In this document: piece after piece, positions 40,096 to 47,642 of the stretch
Numbering within the stretch: position 1 is the stretch's first letter
Layout of the letters: every line of letters starts with the position of its first letter
Assembly (NCBI RefSeq): GCF_016756395.1
Contig: NZ_AP018365.1
Coordinates: 6,824,001-6,888,000 of the forward strand
Source of the DNA: Streptomyces sp. SN-593
GTDB lineage: Bacteria; Actinomycetota; Actinomycetes; Streptomycetales; Streptomycetaceae
Reading direction: 5' to 3'
DNA length: 64,000 nt
The notes under the pieces: model-generated
The model's input: the letters and a program-made list of their open reading frames with translations, nothing else
Databases searched by the model: none
What the model was told of the DNA's origin: nothing
Made by a program: the position numbers and the translations under genes

Positions 40096-42149
40096 ACCTC
40101 CAGCTTGTTCGCTCGGCGGATCTCGTCCACGATCCGGCCGATGATCCCGGTGATGCCGAAGTCCTTCGGCGTGAAGACGGCCGCCACGCCGGCCGCCCGC
40201 AGGTCCGCCGCGTCCGCGGCCGGGATGATGCCGCCGACGATCACCGGGATGTCGTCCACCCCGGCCCGCCGCAGCCGGCCGAGCACGTCCGGCACCAGGG
40301 CCGCGTGCGACCCGGACAGGATCGACAGGCCCACGCAGTGCACGTCCTCGGCGACCGCCGCGGAGACGATCTGCTCGGGGGTCAGCCTGATCCCCTGGTA
40401 GACCACCTCGAAGCCGGCGTCGCGGGCGCGCACCGCGATCTGCTCGGCGCCGTTGGAGTGCCCGTCCAGGCCCGGCTTGCCGACCAGCAGCCGCAGCCGT
40501 CCGCCGCCGAGTTCGGCCGCGGTCGCGGCCACCTTCCGCCGTACGTCCGCGAGTTCGCCGCTCGCCTCGGCGCTCACCGCGACCGGGGCGCCGCTCACCC
40601 CGGTGGGCGCGCGGAACTCGCCGAACACGTCGCGCAGCGCCGAGGCCCACTCGCCGGTCGTCACCCCGGCCCGCGCGCACTCCAGGGTGGCGGGCATCAG
40701 GTTCTCCGCACCGGCCGCGGCGCCCCGCAGGGTGACGAGCGCCTTGTCCACCCGCGGCTGGTCCCGGGACAGCCGCCAGTCGTGCAGCGCGGCCACCACC
40801 CGGGCCTCGCCCGCCGGGTCCACCGTCATGATCGCCCGGTCCAGGTCCGCGGTGAGCGGGTTGGGCTCGGTGGACTCGTGGATGTTGACGCCGACGATCT
40901 TCTCCGCGCCGGACTCGATCCGCGCCCGCCGCTCCGCGTGCGAGGCGACCAGTTGCGACTTGAGGTAACCGGACTCCACCGCGGCCATCACGCCGCCCAG
41001 TTCGGCGATGTGCGCCATCTCCGCGGTGGCCTGCTCGACCAGTTCGCCGACCTTCGCCTCGACCACGTGGCTGCCGGCGAAGATGTCGTCGTACTCCAGC
41101 AGGTCGCTCTCGTGCGCCAGCACCTGCTGGATGCGCAGGCTCCACTGCTGGTCCCAGGGCCGGGGCAGGCCCAGCGCCTCGTTCCAGGCGGGCAGTTGCA
41201 CCGCGCGGGCGCGGGCGTCCTTCGACAGCGTGACGGCCAGCATCTCCAGCACGATGCGCTGGACGTTGTTCTCCGGCTGGGCCTCGGTGAGTCCGAGCGA
41301 GTTGACCTGCACGCCGTACCGGAAACGGCGCTGCCTGGGGTTCCGCACCCCGTACCGCTCGCGGGTGACGTCGTCCCAGATCCGGCCGAAGGCGCGCATC
41401 TTGCACATCTCCTCGACGAACCGGACGCCCGCGTTCACGAAGAACGAGATCCGCGCGACCACGTCGCCGTGCCGCTCCTCCGGGATCCGGCCGGACGCGA
41501 ACACCGCGTCCAGCACGGCGATCGCGGTGGACATCGCGTACGCGATCTCCTGGACCGGGGTCGCCCCGGCCTCCTGGAGGTGGTAGCTGCAGATGTTGAT
41601 CGGGTTCCACTTGGGGATGTGGTTCACCGCGTACGTGATCATGTCCGTGGTCAGCCGCAGCGAGGGGCCGGGCGGAAAGACGTGGGTGCCGCGGGACAGG
41701 TACTCCTTGACGATGTCGTTCTGCGTGGTGCCCTGGAGCGTGGCGATGTCGGCGCCCTGCTCCTCGGCGACGACCTGGAGCAGCGCGAGCATCCACATCG
41801 CGGTGGCGTTGATCGTCATCGAGGTGTTCATGCGCTCCAGCGGGATGTCCTCGAACAGCCGCCGCATGTCGCCCAGATGGGATATCGGCACGCCGACCCG
41901 GCCGACCTCGCCGAGGGCCAGCACGTGGTCGGGGTCGTAGCCGGTCTGCGTCGGCAGGTCGAACGCCACCGACAGACCGGTCTGCCCCTTGGCGAGGTTC
42001 CGCCGGTACAGCGCGTTGGACGCCTCGGCGCTGGAGTGCCCGGCATAGGTCCGCATCAGCCACGGCCGGTCGCGCTGCCTTCCCGGCTCGCTCGCCTCCG
42101 GGGGTGCCGTTTTCGTCGCGTCGGCCTGCGGGTTCTGGTGGTACGTCAT
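40092..42149 (-). CDS. meaA: B12-dependent ethylmalonyl-CoA mutase (MeaA)
   Basis: A 685-aa adenosylcobalamin mutase. The N-terminal 520 residues form the acyl-CoA mutase barrel (LSVAFDLPTQTGYDPDH, TSMTINATAMW, GTTQNDIVKEY), and the C-terminal 130 form the B12 domain with the cobalamin-ligand motif GLDGHSNGAEQIA and VGLSILSGSHAAL. Sequence features and position next to ccr identify it as MeaA/ethylmalonyl-CoA mutase rather than methylmalonyl-CoA mutase. It turns ethylmalonyl-CoA into methylsuccinyl-CoA. It lies 9 nt after ccr and overlaps the MaoC start. Confidence 0.95.
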   Translation of the reverse strand: MTYHQNPQADATKTAPPEASEPGRQRDRPWLMRTYAGHSSAEASNALYRRNLAKGQTGLSVAFDLPTQTGYDPDHVLALGEVGRVGVPISHLGDMRRLFEDIPLERMNTSMTINATAMWMLALLQVVAEEQGADIATLQGTTQNDIVKEYLSRGTHVFPPGPSLRLTTDMITYAVNHIPKWNPINICSYHLQEAGATPVQEIAYAMSTAIAVLDAVFASGRIPEERHGDVVARISFFVNAGVRFVEEMCKMRAFGRIWDDVTRERYGVRNPRQRRFRYGVQVNSLGLTEAQPENNVQRIVLEMLAVTLSKDARARAVQLPAWNEALGLPRPWDQQWSLRIQQVLAHESDLLEYDDIFAGSHVVEAKVGELVEQATAEMAHIAELGGVMAAVESGYLKSQLVASHAERRARIESGAEKIVGVNIHESTEPNPLTADLDRAIMTVDPAGEARVVAALHDWRLSRDQPRVDKALVTLRGAAAGAENLMPATLECARAGVTTGEWASALRDVFGEFRAPTGVSGAPVAVSAEASGELADVRRKVAATAAELGGGRLRLLVGKPGLDGHSNGAEQIAVRARDAGFEVVYQGIRLTPEQIVSAAVAEDVHCVGLSILSGSHAALVPDVLGRLRRAGVDDIPVIVGGIIPAADAADLRAAGVAAVFTPKDFGITGIIGRIVDEIRRANKLEV

Positions 42150-42158
42150 GTGACCGCC

Positions 42159-43511
42159 TCACGCGTCCTTGAAGCGGTTGATGGCCGGCAGGTGGCGGGC
42201 GCGCAGCTCGGGGTCGGTGACGCCCAGGCCCTCGCGCGGGGCGAGCGCGAGCACGCCGACCTTGCCCTGGTGGAGGTTGCGGTGCACGTCGTACGCGGCC
42301 TGGCCGGTGTCCTCCAGCCGGTAGGTCCTCGACAGCGTCGGGTGGATCCTCCCCTTGGCGATCAGGCGGTTGGCCTCCCACGCCTCGCGGTAGTTGGCGA
42401 AGTGCGAGCCGACGATCCGCTTCAGGCTCATCCACAGGTAGCGGTTGTCGTACTCGTGGGTGTAGCCGCTGGTGGAGGCGCAGGTGACGATGGTCCCCCC
42501 TTTGCGCGCGACGTAGACCGACGCGCCGAACGTCTCGCGGCCGGGGTGCTCGAAGACGATGTCGACGTCCTCGCCGCCGGTCAACTCCCTGATCCTGCCG
42601 CCGAAACGCTTCCACTCGCGCGGGTCCTGGTGCCGGTCGTCCTTCCAGAACCGGTACCCCTCGGCCGACCGGTCGATGACCGCCTCGGCGCCCATCCGCC
42701 GGCAGATCTCGGCCTTCTGCGGGCTGCTGACCACGCAGACCGGGTTGGCGCCGCCGGCCAGCGCGAACTGCGTGGCGTACGACCCCAGTCCGCCGCTCGC
42801 GCCCCAGATGAGCACGTTGTCGCCCTGCTTCATGCCGGCGCCGTTGCGGGAGACCAGCTGCCGGTAGGCGGTGGAGTTGACCAGCCCGGGTGCGGCGGCC
42901 TCCTCCCAGGACAGGTGCGCCGGCTTGGGCATCAGCTGGTTCGCCTTGACCAGCGCGATCTCCGCCAGCCCGCCGAAGTTCGTCTCGAAGCCCCAGATCC
43001 GCTGCTCCGGGTCGAGCATGGTGTCGTCGTGGCCGTCGGCCGACTCCAGTTCGACGCTCAGGCAGTGCGCCACCACCCGGTCGCCGGGATGCCACTTGTT
43101 CACGCCGGGACCGGTGCGCAGCACCACGCCGGCCAGGTCGGAGCCGATCACGTGGTAGGGCAGGTCGTGCCGGGCGGCGAGCGGCGAGGTGCGGCCGTAC
43201 CGCTCCAGGAAGCCGAAGGTGGAGACCGGCTCGAAGATCGAGGTCCACACCGAGTTGTAGTTGACCGAGCTGGCCATGACGGCCACCAGGGCCTCTCCCG
43301 GGCCGAGTTCGGGCACCGGGACCTCGTCCAGGTGGAGCGACTTGCGCGGGTCCTTGTCGCGGGACTCCAGTCCGGCGAACATCCCCGCCTCGTCCTTGTG
43401 CACGGTCACCGCCCGGTACGACGCGGGCAGCGGCAGGGCCGCGAAGTCGGCGGCGGTGGCATCCGGTGCCTGGATCACGTCCAGGACTTCCCTCGTGGAA
43501 CTCGTCGTCAT
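42159..43511 (-). CDS. ccrA: Crotonyl-CoA carboxylase/reductase
   Basis: A 450-aa MDR-family enzyme that reduces crotonyl-CoA with NADPH while fixing CO2 to give ethylmalonyl-CoA, an entry to the ethylmalonyl-CoA pathway and a polyketide extender unit. NADPH binding is seen in IWGASGGLGSYATQFA. The CO2-pocket residues described for Kitasatospora setae Ccr (N81, F170, E171, H365) appear here with a constant shift of five as N86, F175, E176 and H370, so carboxylation should be intact. ATG 43511 has GGAGG upstream. It is the first gene of the cluster, behind tandem operator-like repeats. Confidence 0.96.
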   Translation of the reverse strand: MTTSSTREVLDVIQAPDATAADFAALPLPASYRAVTVHKDEAGMFAGLESRDKDPRKSLHLDEVPVPELGPGEALVAVMASSVNYNSVWTSIFEPVSTFGFLERYGRTSPLAARHDLPYHVIGSDLAGVVLRTGPGVNKWHPGDRVVAHCLSVELESADGHDDTMLDPEQRIWGFETNFGGLAEIALVKANQLMPKPAHLSWEEAAAPGLVNSTAYRQLVSRNGAGMKQGDNVLIWGASGGLGSYATQFALAGGANPVCVVSSPQKAEICRRMGAEAVIDRSAEGYRFWKDDRHQDPREWKRFGGRIRELTGGEDVDIVFEHPGRETFGASVYVARKGGTIVTCASTSGYTHEYDNRYLWMSLKRIVGSHFANYREAWEANRLIAKGRIHPTLSRTYRLEDTGQAAYDVHRNLHQGKVGVLALAPREGLGVTDPELRARHLPAINRFKDA

Positions 43512-43677
43512 GTGGCTCGCCTCCGGCGGAGCGTATCGGGCGTCGCCGCGCGTCTCGCGGCAGCGCCCGAGCGGGGAACGCTGTGTCGATGGGATGGAGG
43601 TGCCGTCGTCGGTTCGGCGCACAGAAGGGGATTCGGCCCGGGCCTGGGGGACAGGTGCCCGGACTACGGATACGGTA

Positions 43678-43715
43678 TGGCACTGCGTGCCAGCCGTAAA
43701 GACACTGCGTGCCAG
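43678..43715. promoter_or_regulatory. Two direct copies of CACTGCGTGCCAG, likely repressor sites
   Basis: CACTGCGTGCCAG occurs at 43681-43693 and 43703-43715, 22 nt apart. The first is part of a perfect inverted repeat TGGCA-CTGCG-TGCCA (43679-43693 region). Two turns of helix apart, they would place two dimers on one DNA face. The TetR gene next door is the obvious candidate. Confidence 0.65.
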
Positions 43716-43762
43716 TATTTTTTCTCAAGTGTCGCCCGGGCGTCACCGATGAGCAACGCGGG

Positions 43763-43804
43763 CGCCGTCCGCCCCGGGAACGCCGCCGTCCGCCCCGGGA
43801 ACGC
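43763..43804. repeat. 21-bp tandem duplication
   Basis: A 21-base unit beginning CGCCGTCCGCCCCGGGAACG occurs twice in tandem (starts 43763 and 43784), with a degenerate third start. It lies downstream of the TetR gene. Confidence 0.75.
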
Positions 43805-43884
43805 CGACGGCCGCCCGGAGACACTCCGGACGGCCGGGGCCGCGGCAGGACCGGACGGGTCCTCGCGCGGGGTGCGGACAGGCG

Positions 43885-44673
43885 CTACGCCTTGCGCAGC
43901 ACCTCCTCGATGCTGCGCAGGATCTCCGCTGGGGAGGCGTCCGTGCGGGCCACCGCGACCACCACCTCGCCCTGCCGGGAGACGGCCGTGGTGCCGCCGG
44001 TGCCGGCCCGGGAGGGTATCCGCCCCGCCCCGATCCCGGTGCCGAAGGTCGCCTTGATCACGTCGAAGGCGTGGTCGAGCTGCGCCTCGACGTCGCCCTT
44101 GCCGTCCGCCCGCAGCCAGCGCCGCAGCACGTGGTTGTGGGCGGCCACCACCGCGGAGGCGGCGACCTCCGCGAGCAGCGGGTCGTCGTCGCCGTCGCGG
44201 TGCGCCCCCTCGTCGAAGTGGCCCAGCAGGTAGCGGGTGAACAGTCGCTCGTACCGGGCCACCGAGGCGATCTCCCGCTCCCGCAGGGTGGGCACCTCAC
44301 GGGTCAGCCGGTAGCGCTCGACCGACACCTCGGGCATGTTCGCGTACATCCGCAGCACCTCGGTGATGCCGCGGCAGACCGTGTCCAGCGGGTGTTCGTG
44401 CGGATCGGCGGAGTCCAGCACCGCCTGCACCCGGACCAGGGTGTCGTCGTGGTCCGGGAAGATCGCCTCCTCCTTCGACCGGAAGTGCCGGAAGAAGGTG
44501 CGCCGGGCCACCCCGGCGCTGGCGGCGATCTCGTCGACGGTGGTGGCTTCGTAGCCCTGGGTCGCGAACAGCCTCATGGCCGCTGACGCGATGTCCTGCC
44601 GTACCCGTTGGCGCTGGGCGGCCGCGCGGCGGCCGCTCGCGGTCTCGGTGGCGGACTTCACACTCTGGGGCAT
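43885..44673 (-). CDS. TetR family regulator of the ccr cluster
   Basis: A 262-aa TetR regulator with IASAAMRLFATQGYEATTVDEIAASAGVARRTFFRHF as its DNA-binding half (about 28-65, quoted here as two joined helices) and a larger than usual ligand domain that extends 60 residues past the typical end. It sits directly upstream of ccrA on the same strand, as in other Streptomyces ccr loci. The tandem repeats at 43678-43715 are likely its target. ATG 44673 lies 6 nt after TACGTT, a TAnnnT box, so the transcript may be leaderless. Confidence 0.9.
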   Translation of the reverse strand: MPQSVKSATETASGRRAAAQRQRVRQDIASAAMRLFATQGYEATTVDEIAASAGVARRTFFRHFRSKEEAIFPDHDDTLVRVQAVLDSADPHEHPLDTVCRGITEVLRMYANMPEVSVERYRLTREVPTLREREIASVARYERLFTRYLLGHFDEGAHRDGDDDPLLAEVAASAVVAAHNHVLRRWLRADGKGDVEAQLDHAFDVIKATFGTGIGAGRIPSRAGTGGTTAVSRQGEVVVAVARTDASPAEILRSIEEVLRKA

Positions 44674-44713
44674 GCGGGGAACGTAACACGTACGGTCGCC
44701 GGTGATCGACGGA

Positions 44714-46660
44714 TCATCCCTTCGGCCGCCCCGACGACCCGCCGGCGGCGGTGGAAGGGCGCGAGGCGTACTCGCGGAAGCCGCGGCCGGTCTTGCGCCC
44801 GAGACAGCCCGCCGAGACCAGGTGCTCCAGCAGCGGCGCCGGGGCGAGGCCCGGATCGCGGAACTCGTCGTGCAGCACCTGCTCGATCGCCAGGGAGACG
44901 TCCAGGCCGACCACGTCCAGGAGTTCGAAGGGGCCCATCGGGTAGCCGCCGCCCAGCTTCATCGCGGCGTCGATCGCGTCCACGGTCGCGTAGTGGTCCT
45001 GCACCATCTTCACCGCGTTGTTCAGGTACGGGAAGAGCAGCGCGTTCACGATGAAGCCGGCCCGGTCGCCGCAGTCCACCGGGTGCTTGCGCAGCGCCCC
45101 GCTCACCTCGTGTGCCGTCGCCACCACGTCGTCCGCGGTCAGCACCGTGCGCACCACCTCGACCAGCTTCATCGCCGGCGCCGGGTTGAAGAAGTGCAGC
45201 CCCACCACGTCCTGGGGCCGCCCGGTGGCCCGCGCGACCGCCACCACCGGCAGCGAGGACGTGGTGGTCGCCAGCACCGCGCCCGGCCGGCACACCTTGT
45301 CCAGCACCCGGAACAGCTCCTGCTTCACGTACAGGTCCTCCGCCACCGCCTCCACCACGAGGTCGGCGCCGGCGAACGCGTCGTACGACCCCGACGGCGT
45401 CACCCGCGCCACCGCCGCGTCGCGCTGCTCCGGCGTGATCCGCCCCTTGGCCACCGACCGGTCAAGCGAGGCCGCCAGCCGCTCCACCGCCTGCCGCGCC
45501 TTCTCCGGGCTCCTGGCCGCCAGCGCCACCTCGAACCCGGCCTTCGCGAAGACCTCGGCGATGCCGGTGGCCATGGTGCCGGAGCCCGCCACCCCGACCG
45601 AGCGGACCGTACGGCCGCGGGCGCCGCCGCTCCGCTCGCCCGGCGTCTCGGCGTCCGGCACCACCGTGCCGGAACCGGGGGCGTCGTAGCGGTAGAAGCC
45701 GCGCCCGGACTTGCGCCCCAGCAGCCCGGCCGCGGTGAGCTGCCGCAGCACCGGCGCGGGCGCGTGCAGCCGGTCCCGGCTCGCCTCGTACATCGCCTCC
45801 AGGACCGTGGTGGCGGTGTCCACGCCGATCAGGTCGAGCAGCGCCAGCGGGCCCATCGGCAGCCCGCAGCCCAGCCGCATCGCCGCGTCGATGCCCTCCC
45901 GGGTGGCGTACCGCGCCTCGTACATCGCCGCGGCCTGGTTCAGGTAGCCGAACAGCAGGCCGTCCGCGATGAAGCCCGCGCGGTCGCCGACCGGAACCGG
46001 CTCCTTGTCCAGGCTGCGCACCAGCGCGGTCACCGCGCGGGTCGCCTCGGGCGCCGTGAGCACCGTGGAGACCACCTCGACCAGCTTCATCGCCTGCGCG
46101 GGCGCGAAGAAGTGCAGGCCGAGCACGCGGTCGGGCCGGCCGGTCTCGGCCGCCAGGCGTGTCACCGACAGCGCGTTGGTGCCGGTCGCGAGGATCGCCT
46201 CCGGCTTGACGACGCGGTCCAGCCTGGTGAACACCTCGCGCTTGACGTCATAGCGCTCGGAGACCACCTCGATCACCAGGTCGGCCGCCGCGGCCGCCCG
46301 CAGTTCGGGGAAGGTGCGGAACCGCGCGAGCACGTCGGCCCGTTCGGCCATGCTCAGCCGGCCGCGCTCGACCAGGTGGACGGTGCGTGCCTCCAGCGCG
46401 GCGACGGCGCGGCGGGCGGCGGCGGCGTCGGTGTCGATGCCGACCACCTCGTGGCCGGCGCAGGCGAGCACCTCGGCGATGCCGGTGCCCATGGTGCCCA
46501 GGCCGACCACGGCCACCACGGCGGGCAGGACGGGCGGTTCGCAGCCGGAGCCGGAGGCGGAGGCGGATGCCGCGCCGGGGTGTTCCCCGGGCCGGGGGGA
46601 GGGCGCGGAAGCGGCGCCGGCGGTCGGGTCGGTCGGGGCAGAGGCGGTGGGACGGTCCAT
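44714..46660 (-). CDS. Tandem 3-hydroxyacyl-CoA dehydrogenase (two fused units)
   Basis: A 648-aa protein holding two complete 3-hydroxyacyl-CoA dehydrogenase units, each with a Rossmann half and a C-terminal helical half. Unit 1 has GLGTMG at 53-58, and an acidic strand end (GIDTD, Asp76) that suggests NAD. Unit 2 has GSGTMA at 359-364 and AARS at 381-384, which suggests NADP. Both keep the catalytic His-Glu pair (GLHFFAPAQAMKLVE and GLHFFNPAPAMKLVE). It would oxidise or make 3-hydroxybutyryl-CoA feeding crotonyl-CoA to Ccr. ATG 46660 has GGAG 7 nt before it; the first 45 residues are low complexity. Confidence 0.92.
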   Translation of the reverse strand: MDRPTASAPTDPTAGAASAPSPRPGEHPGAASASASGSGCEPPVLPAVVAVVGLGTMGTGIAEVLACAGHEVVGIDTDAAAARRAVAALEARTVHLVERGRLSMAERADVLARFRTFPELRAAAAADLVIEVVSERYDVKREVFTRLDRVVKPEAILATGTNALSVTRLAAETGRPDRVLGLHFFAPAQAMKLVEVVSTVLTAPEATRAVTALVRSLDKEPVPVGDRAGFIADGLLFGYLNQAAAMYEARYATREGIDAAMRLGCGLPMGPLALLDLIGVDTATTVLEAMYEASRDRLHAPAPVLRQLTAAGLLGRKSGRGFYRYDAPGSGTVVPDAETPGERSGGARGRTVRSVGVAGSGTMATGIAEVFAKAGFEVALAARSPEKARQAVERLAASLDRSVAKGRITPEQRDAAVARVTPSGSYDAFAGADLVVEAVAEDLYVKQELFRVLDKVCRPGAVLATTTSSLPVVAVARATGRPQDVVGLHFFNPAPAMKLVEVVRTVLTADDVVATAHEVSGALRKHPVDCGDRAGFIVNALLFPYLNNAVKMVQDHYATVDAIDAAMKLGGGYPMGPFELLDVVGLDVSLAIEQVLHDEFRDPGLAPAPLLEHLVSAGCLGRKTGRGFREYASRPSTAAGGSSGRPKG

Positions 46661-47089
46661 CGCGTGACTCCAGGGATGGCGAGAGCCGCGCCGCGCAACG
46701 CGCGGGCGCACGGCAGAGGGATGAGTGGAGCCGCGGGCCTGACCGCAGGAGAAGGTGCGAGTGCGCGCCCGCGCGAGTCGGCGGGCCCTGTCCCGGGGCC
46801 ACGCCGCGAAGTGCCGAACCGACAACGGCAGCCGCAGAGCGGCCGGTTCACCGGCCGCCGTGCGTGTCCTCCGACTGTAACCCGTGAGTAACTTGACCGC
46901 CAGCCTTTCGCGCATGTGATTTCCGCGCGCGACAGATGAGCGGGAGGCGGGTGCGGATGTGGTTCCGGCTTCTGGTGCGGTCTCGGCTCCGGGTGCCGCG
47001 TGCGGGCGTGGGCGGTCCGGGCGGGGTGCTACCCGAGCGCGCGGGTGTAGGGGGGACCAGGACCCGGGCGGAGCTGCCGCTCCTGGGCG
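46661..47089. other. 430-nt intergenic region upstream of the 3-hydroxyacyl-CoA dehydrogenase gene
   Basis: No gene is seen. It contains an operator-like palindrome at 46877-46892 with a TACAGT -10 candidate on the minus strand, implying a leader of about 200 nt. One copy of a 23-bp direct repeat lies at 47028-47050. Confidence 0.6.
46877..46892. promoter_or_regulatory. Palindrome-like site GTAACCCGTGAGTAAC
   Basis: On the minus strand it reads GTTACTCACGGGTTAC and overlaps TACAGT, a -10 candidate. The core TTACTCACGGGTTA matches TTACTCGCCGGTAA at 34262-34275 in 11 of 14 positions. Confidence 0.45.
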
Positions 47090-47111
47090 CTACCCGAGCG
47101 CGCGGGTGTAG
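47028..47111. repeat. Pair of perfect 23-bp direct repeats, 61 nt apart
   Basis: A 23-base sequence starting GCTACCCGAGCGCGCGGGTG occurs at 47028-47050 and 47089-47111. The right copy contains the stop codon and last codons of the GNAT gene; the left copy is downstream of it. Confidence 0.9.
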
Positions 47112-47620
47112 CGGGTCTCCTCGACCGGGACGCCGTCGTACAGCTCCGTCATGGTCGCGCCGTCGGGCCGGAAGCCCGCGGCGGCGTAGAAGCGGCGCGC
47201 CCGCGCGTTGCCGGTCAGGACCCACAACGCGAGCCGGGTGCGGCCGAGTTCGGCCGAGCGGCGGATCGCCTCCGCGGTGAGCGCGCGCCCGGTGCCGGTG
47301 CCGATCCGGTCCGGCCGCACGTACAGCGCGTACAGCTCGCCGACCGCCGCGCCGGTGTCCTCCCCGCGGTAGGGCCCGAAGGCCGCCCATCCGACCAGGG
47401 ACGCGGTGCCGTCGGGCGCGGCCTCCTCGGCGACCAGGTTGTGCACCCGCCCCGCCGACCGCGCGAGCCACTCCCGGCGCCGCGCGGCGTCCTCGGCCGG
47501 GTCCATCGCGTCGAGGTAGCCCTGCGGCAGCAGTCCGGCGTAGGCGTGCCGCCAGCCCAGGACGCGGATCGCCGAGACGTCCGCCACGTCCGGCTCGCCC
47601 ATCGCCCTGATCCGCAGCAT
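47090..47620 (-). CDS. GNAT family N-acetyltransferase
   Basis: A 176-aa acetyltransferase with the GNAT fold. The acetyl-CoA loop reads VRPDRIGTGTGRALTAEAI, flanked by strand VGELYALYV and by LWVLTGNARARRFYAAAGF, the usual motif B region with the catalytic Tyr. Length and layout resemble ribosomal-protein or small-molecule acetyltransferases; the acceptor is unknown. On the minus strand TAGAAT ends 7 nt before ATG 47620, suggesting a leaderless transcript from that codon; ATG 47629 would lie inside the -10 box. Its 3' end is duplicated downstream as a 23-bp direct repeat. Confidence 0.9.
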   Translation of the reverse strand: MLRIRAMGEPDVADVSAIRVLGWRHAYAGLLPQGYLDAMDPAEDAARRREWLARSAGRVHNLVAEEAAPDGTASLVGWAAFGPYRGEDTGAAVGELYALYVRPDRIGTGTGRALTAEAIRRSAELGRTRLALWVLTGNARARRFYAAAGFRPDGATMTELYDGVPVEETRYTRALG

Positions 47621-47642
47621 GGGCCGCATTCTAAAGGGCGCG

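Larger units (their letters stand above)
43512..43884. other. Control region upstream of ccrA
   Basis: About 370 nt with no gene. The 43678-43720 part holds two operator-like repeats and an unusually AT-rich patch (TATTTTTTCTC), so the ccrA promoter is probably there. On the minus strand TTTACG and TACCGT are spaced 17 nt apart across the inner repeat, a fair -35/-10 pair. Confidence 0.6.

Noticed and set aside
39529..43824. A single 1431-residue minus-strand open frame
   Set aside because: It only joins the MaoC gene to out-of-frame sequence across meaA and ccrA. The separate genes have full domains and their own starts.
47028..47111. Attachment sites of an integrated element
   Set aside because: The repeats enclose only 38 nt and no tRNA or integrase gene is near.
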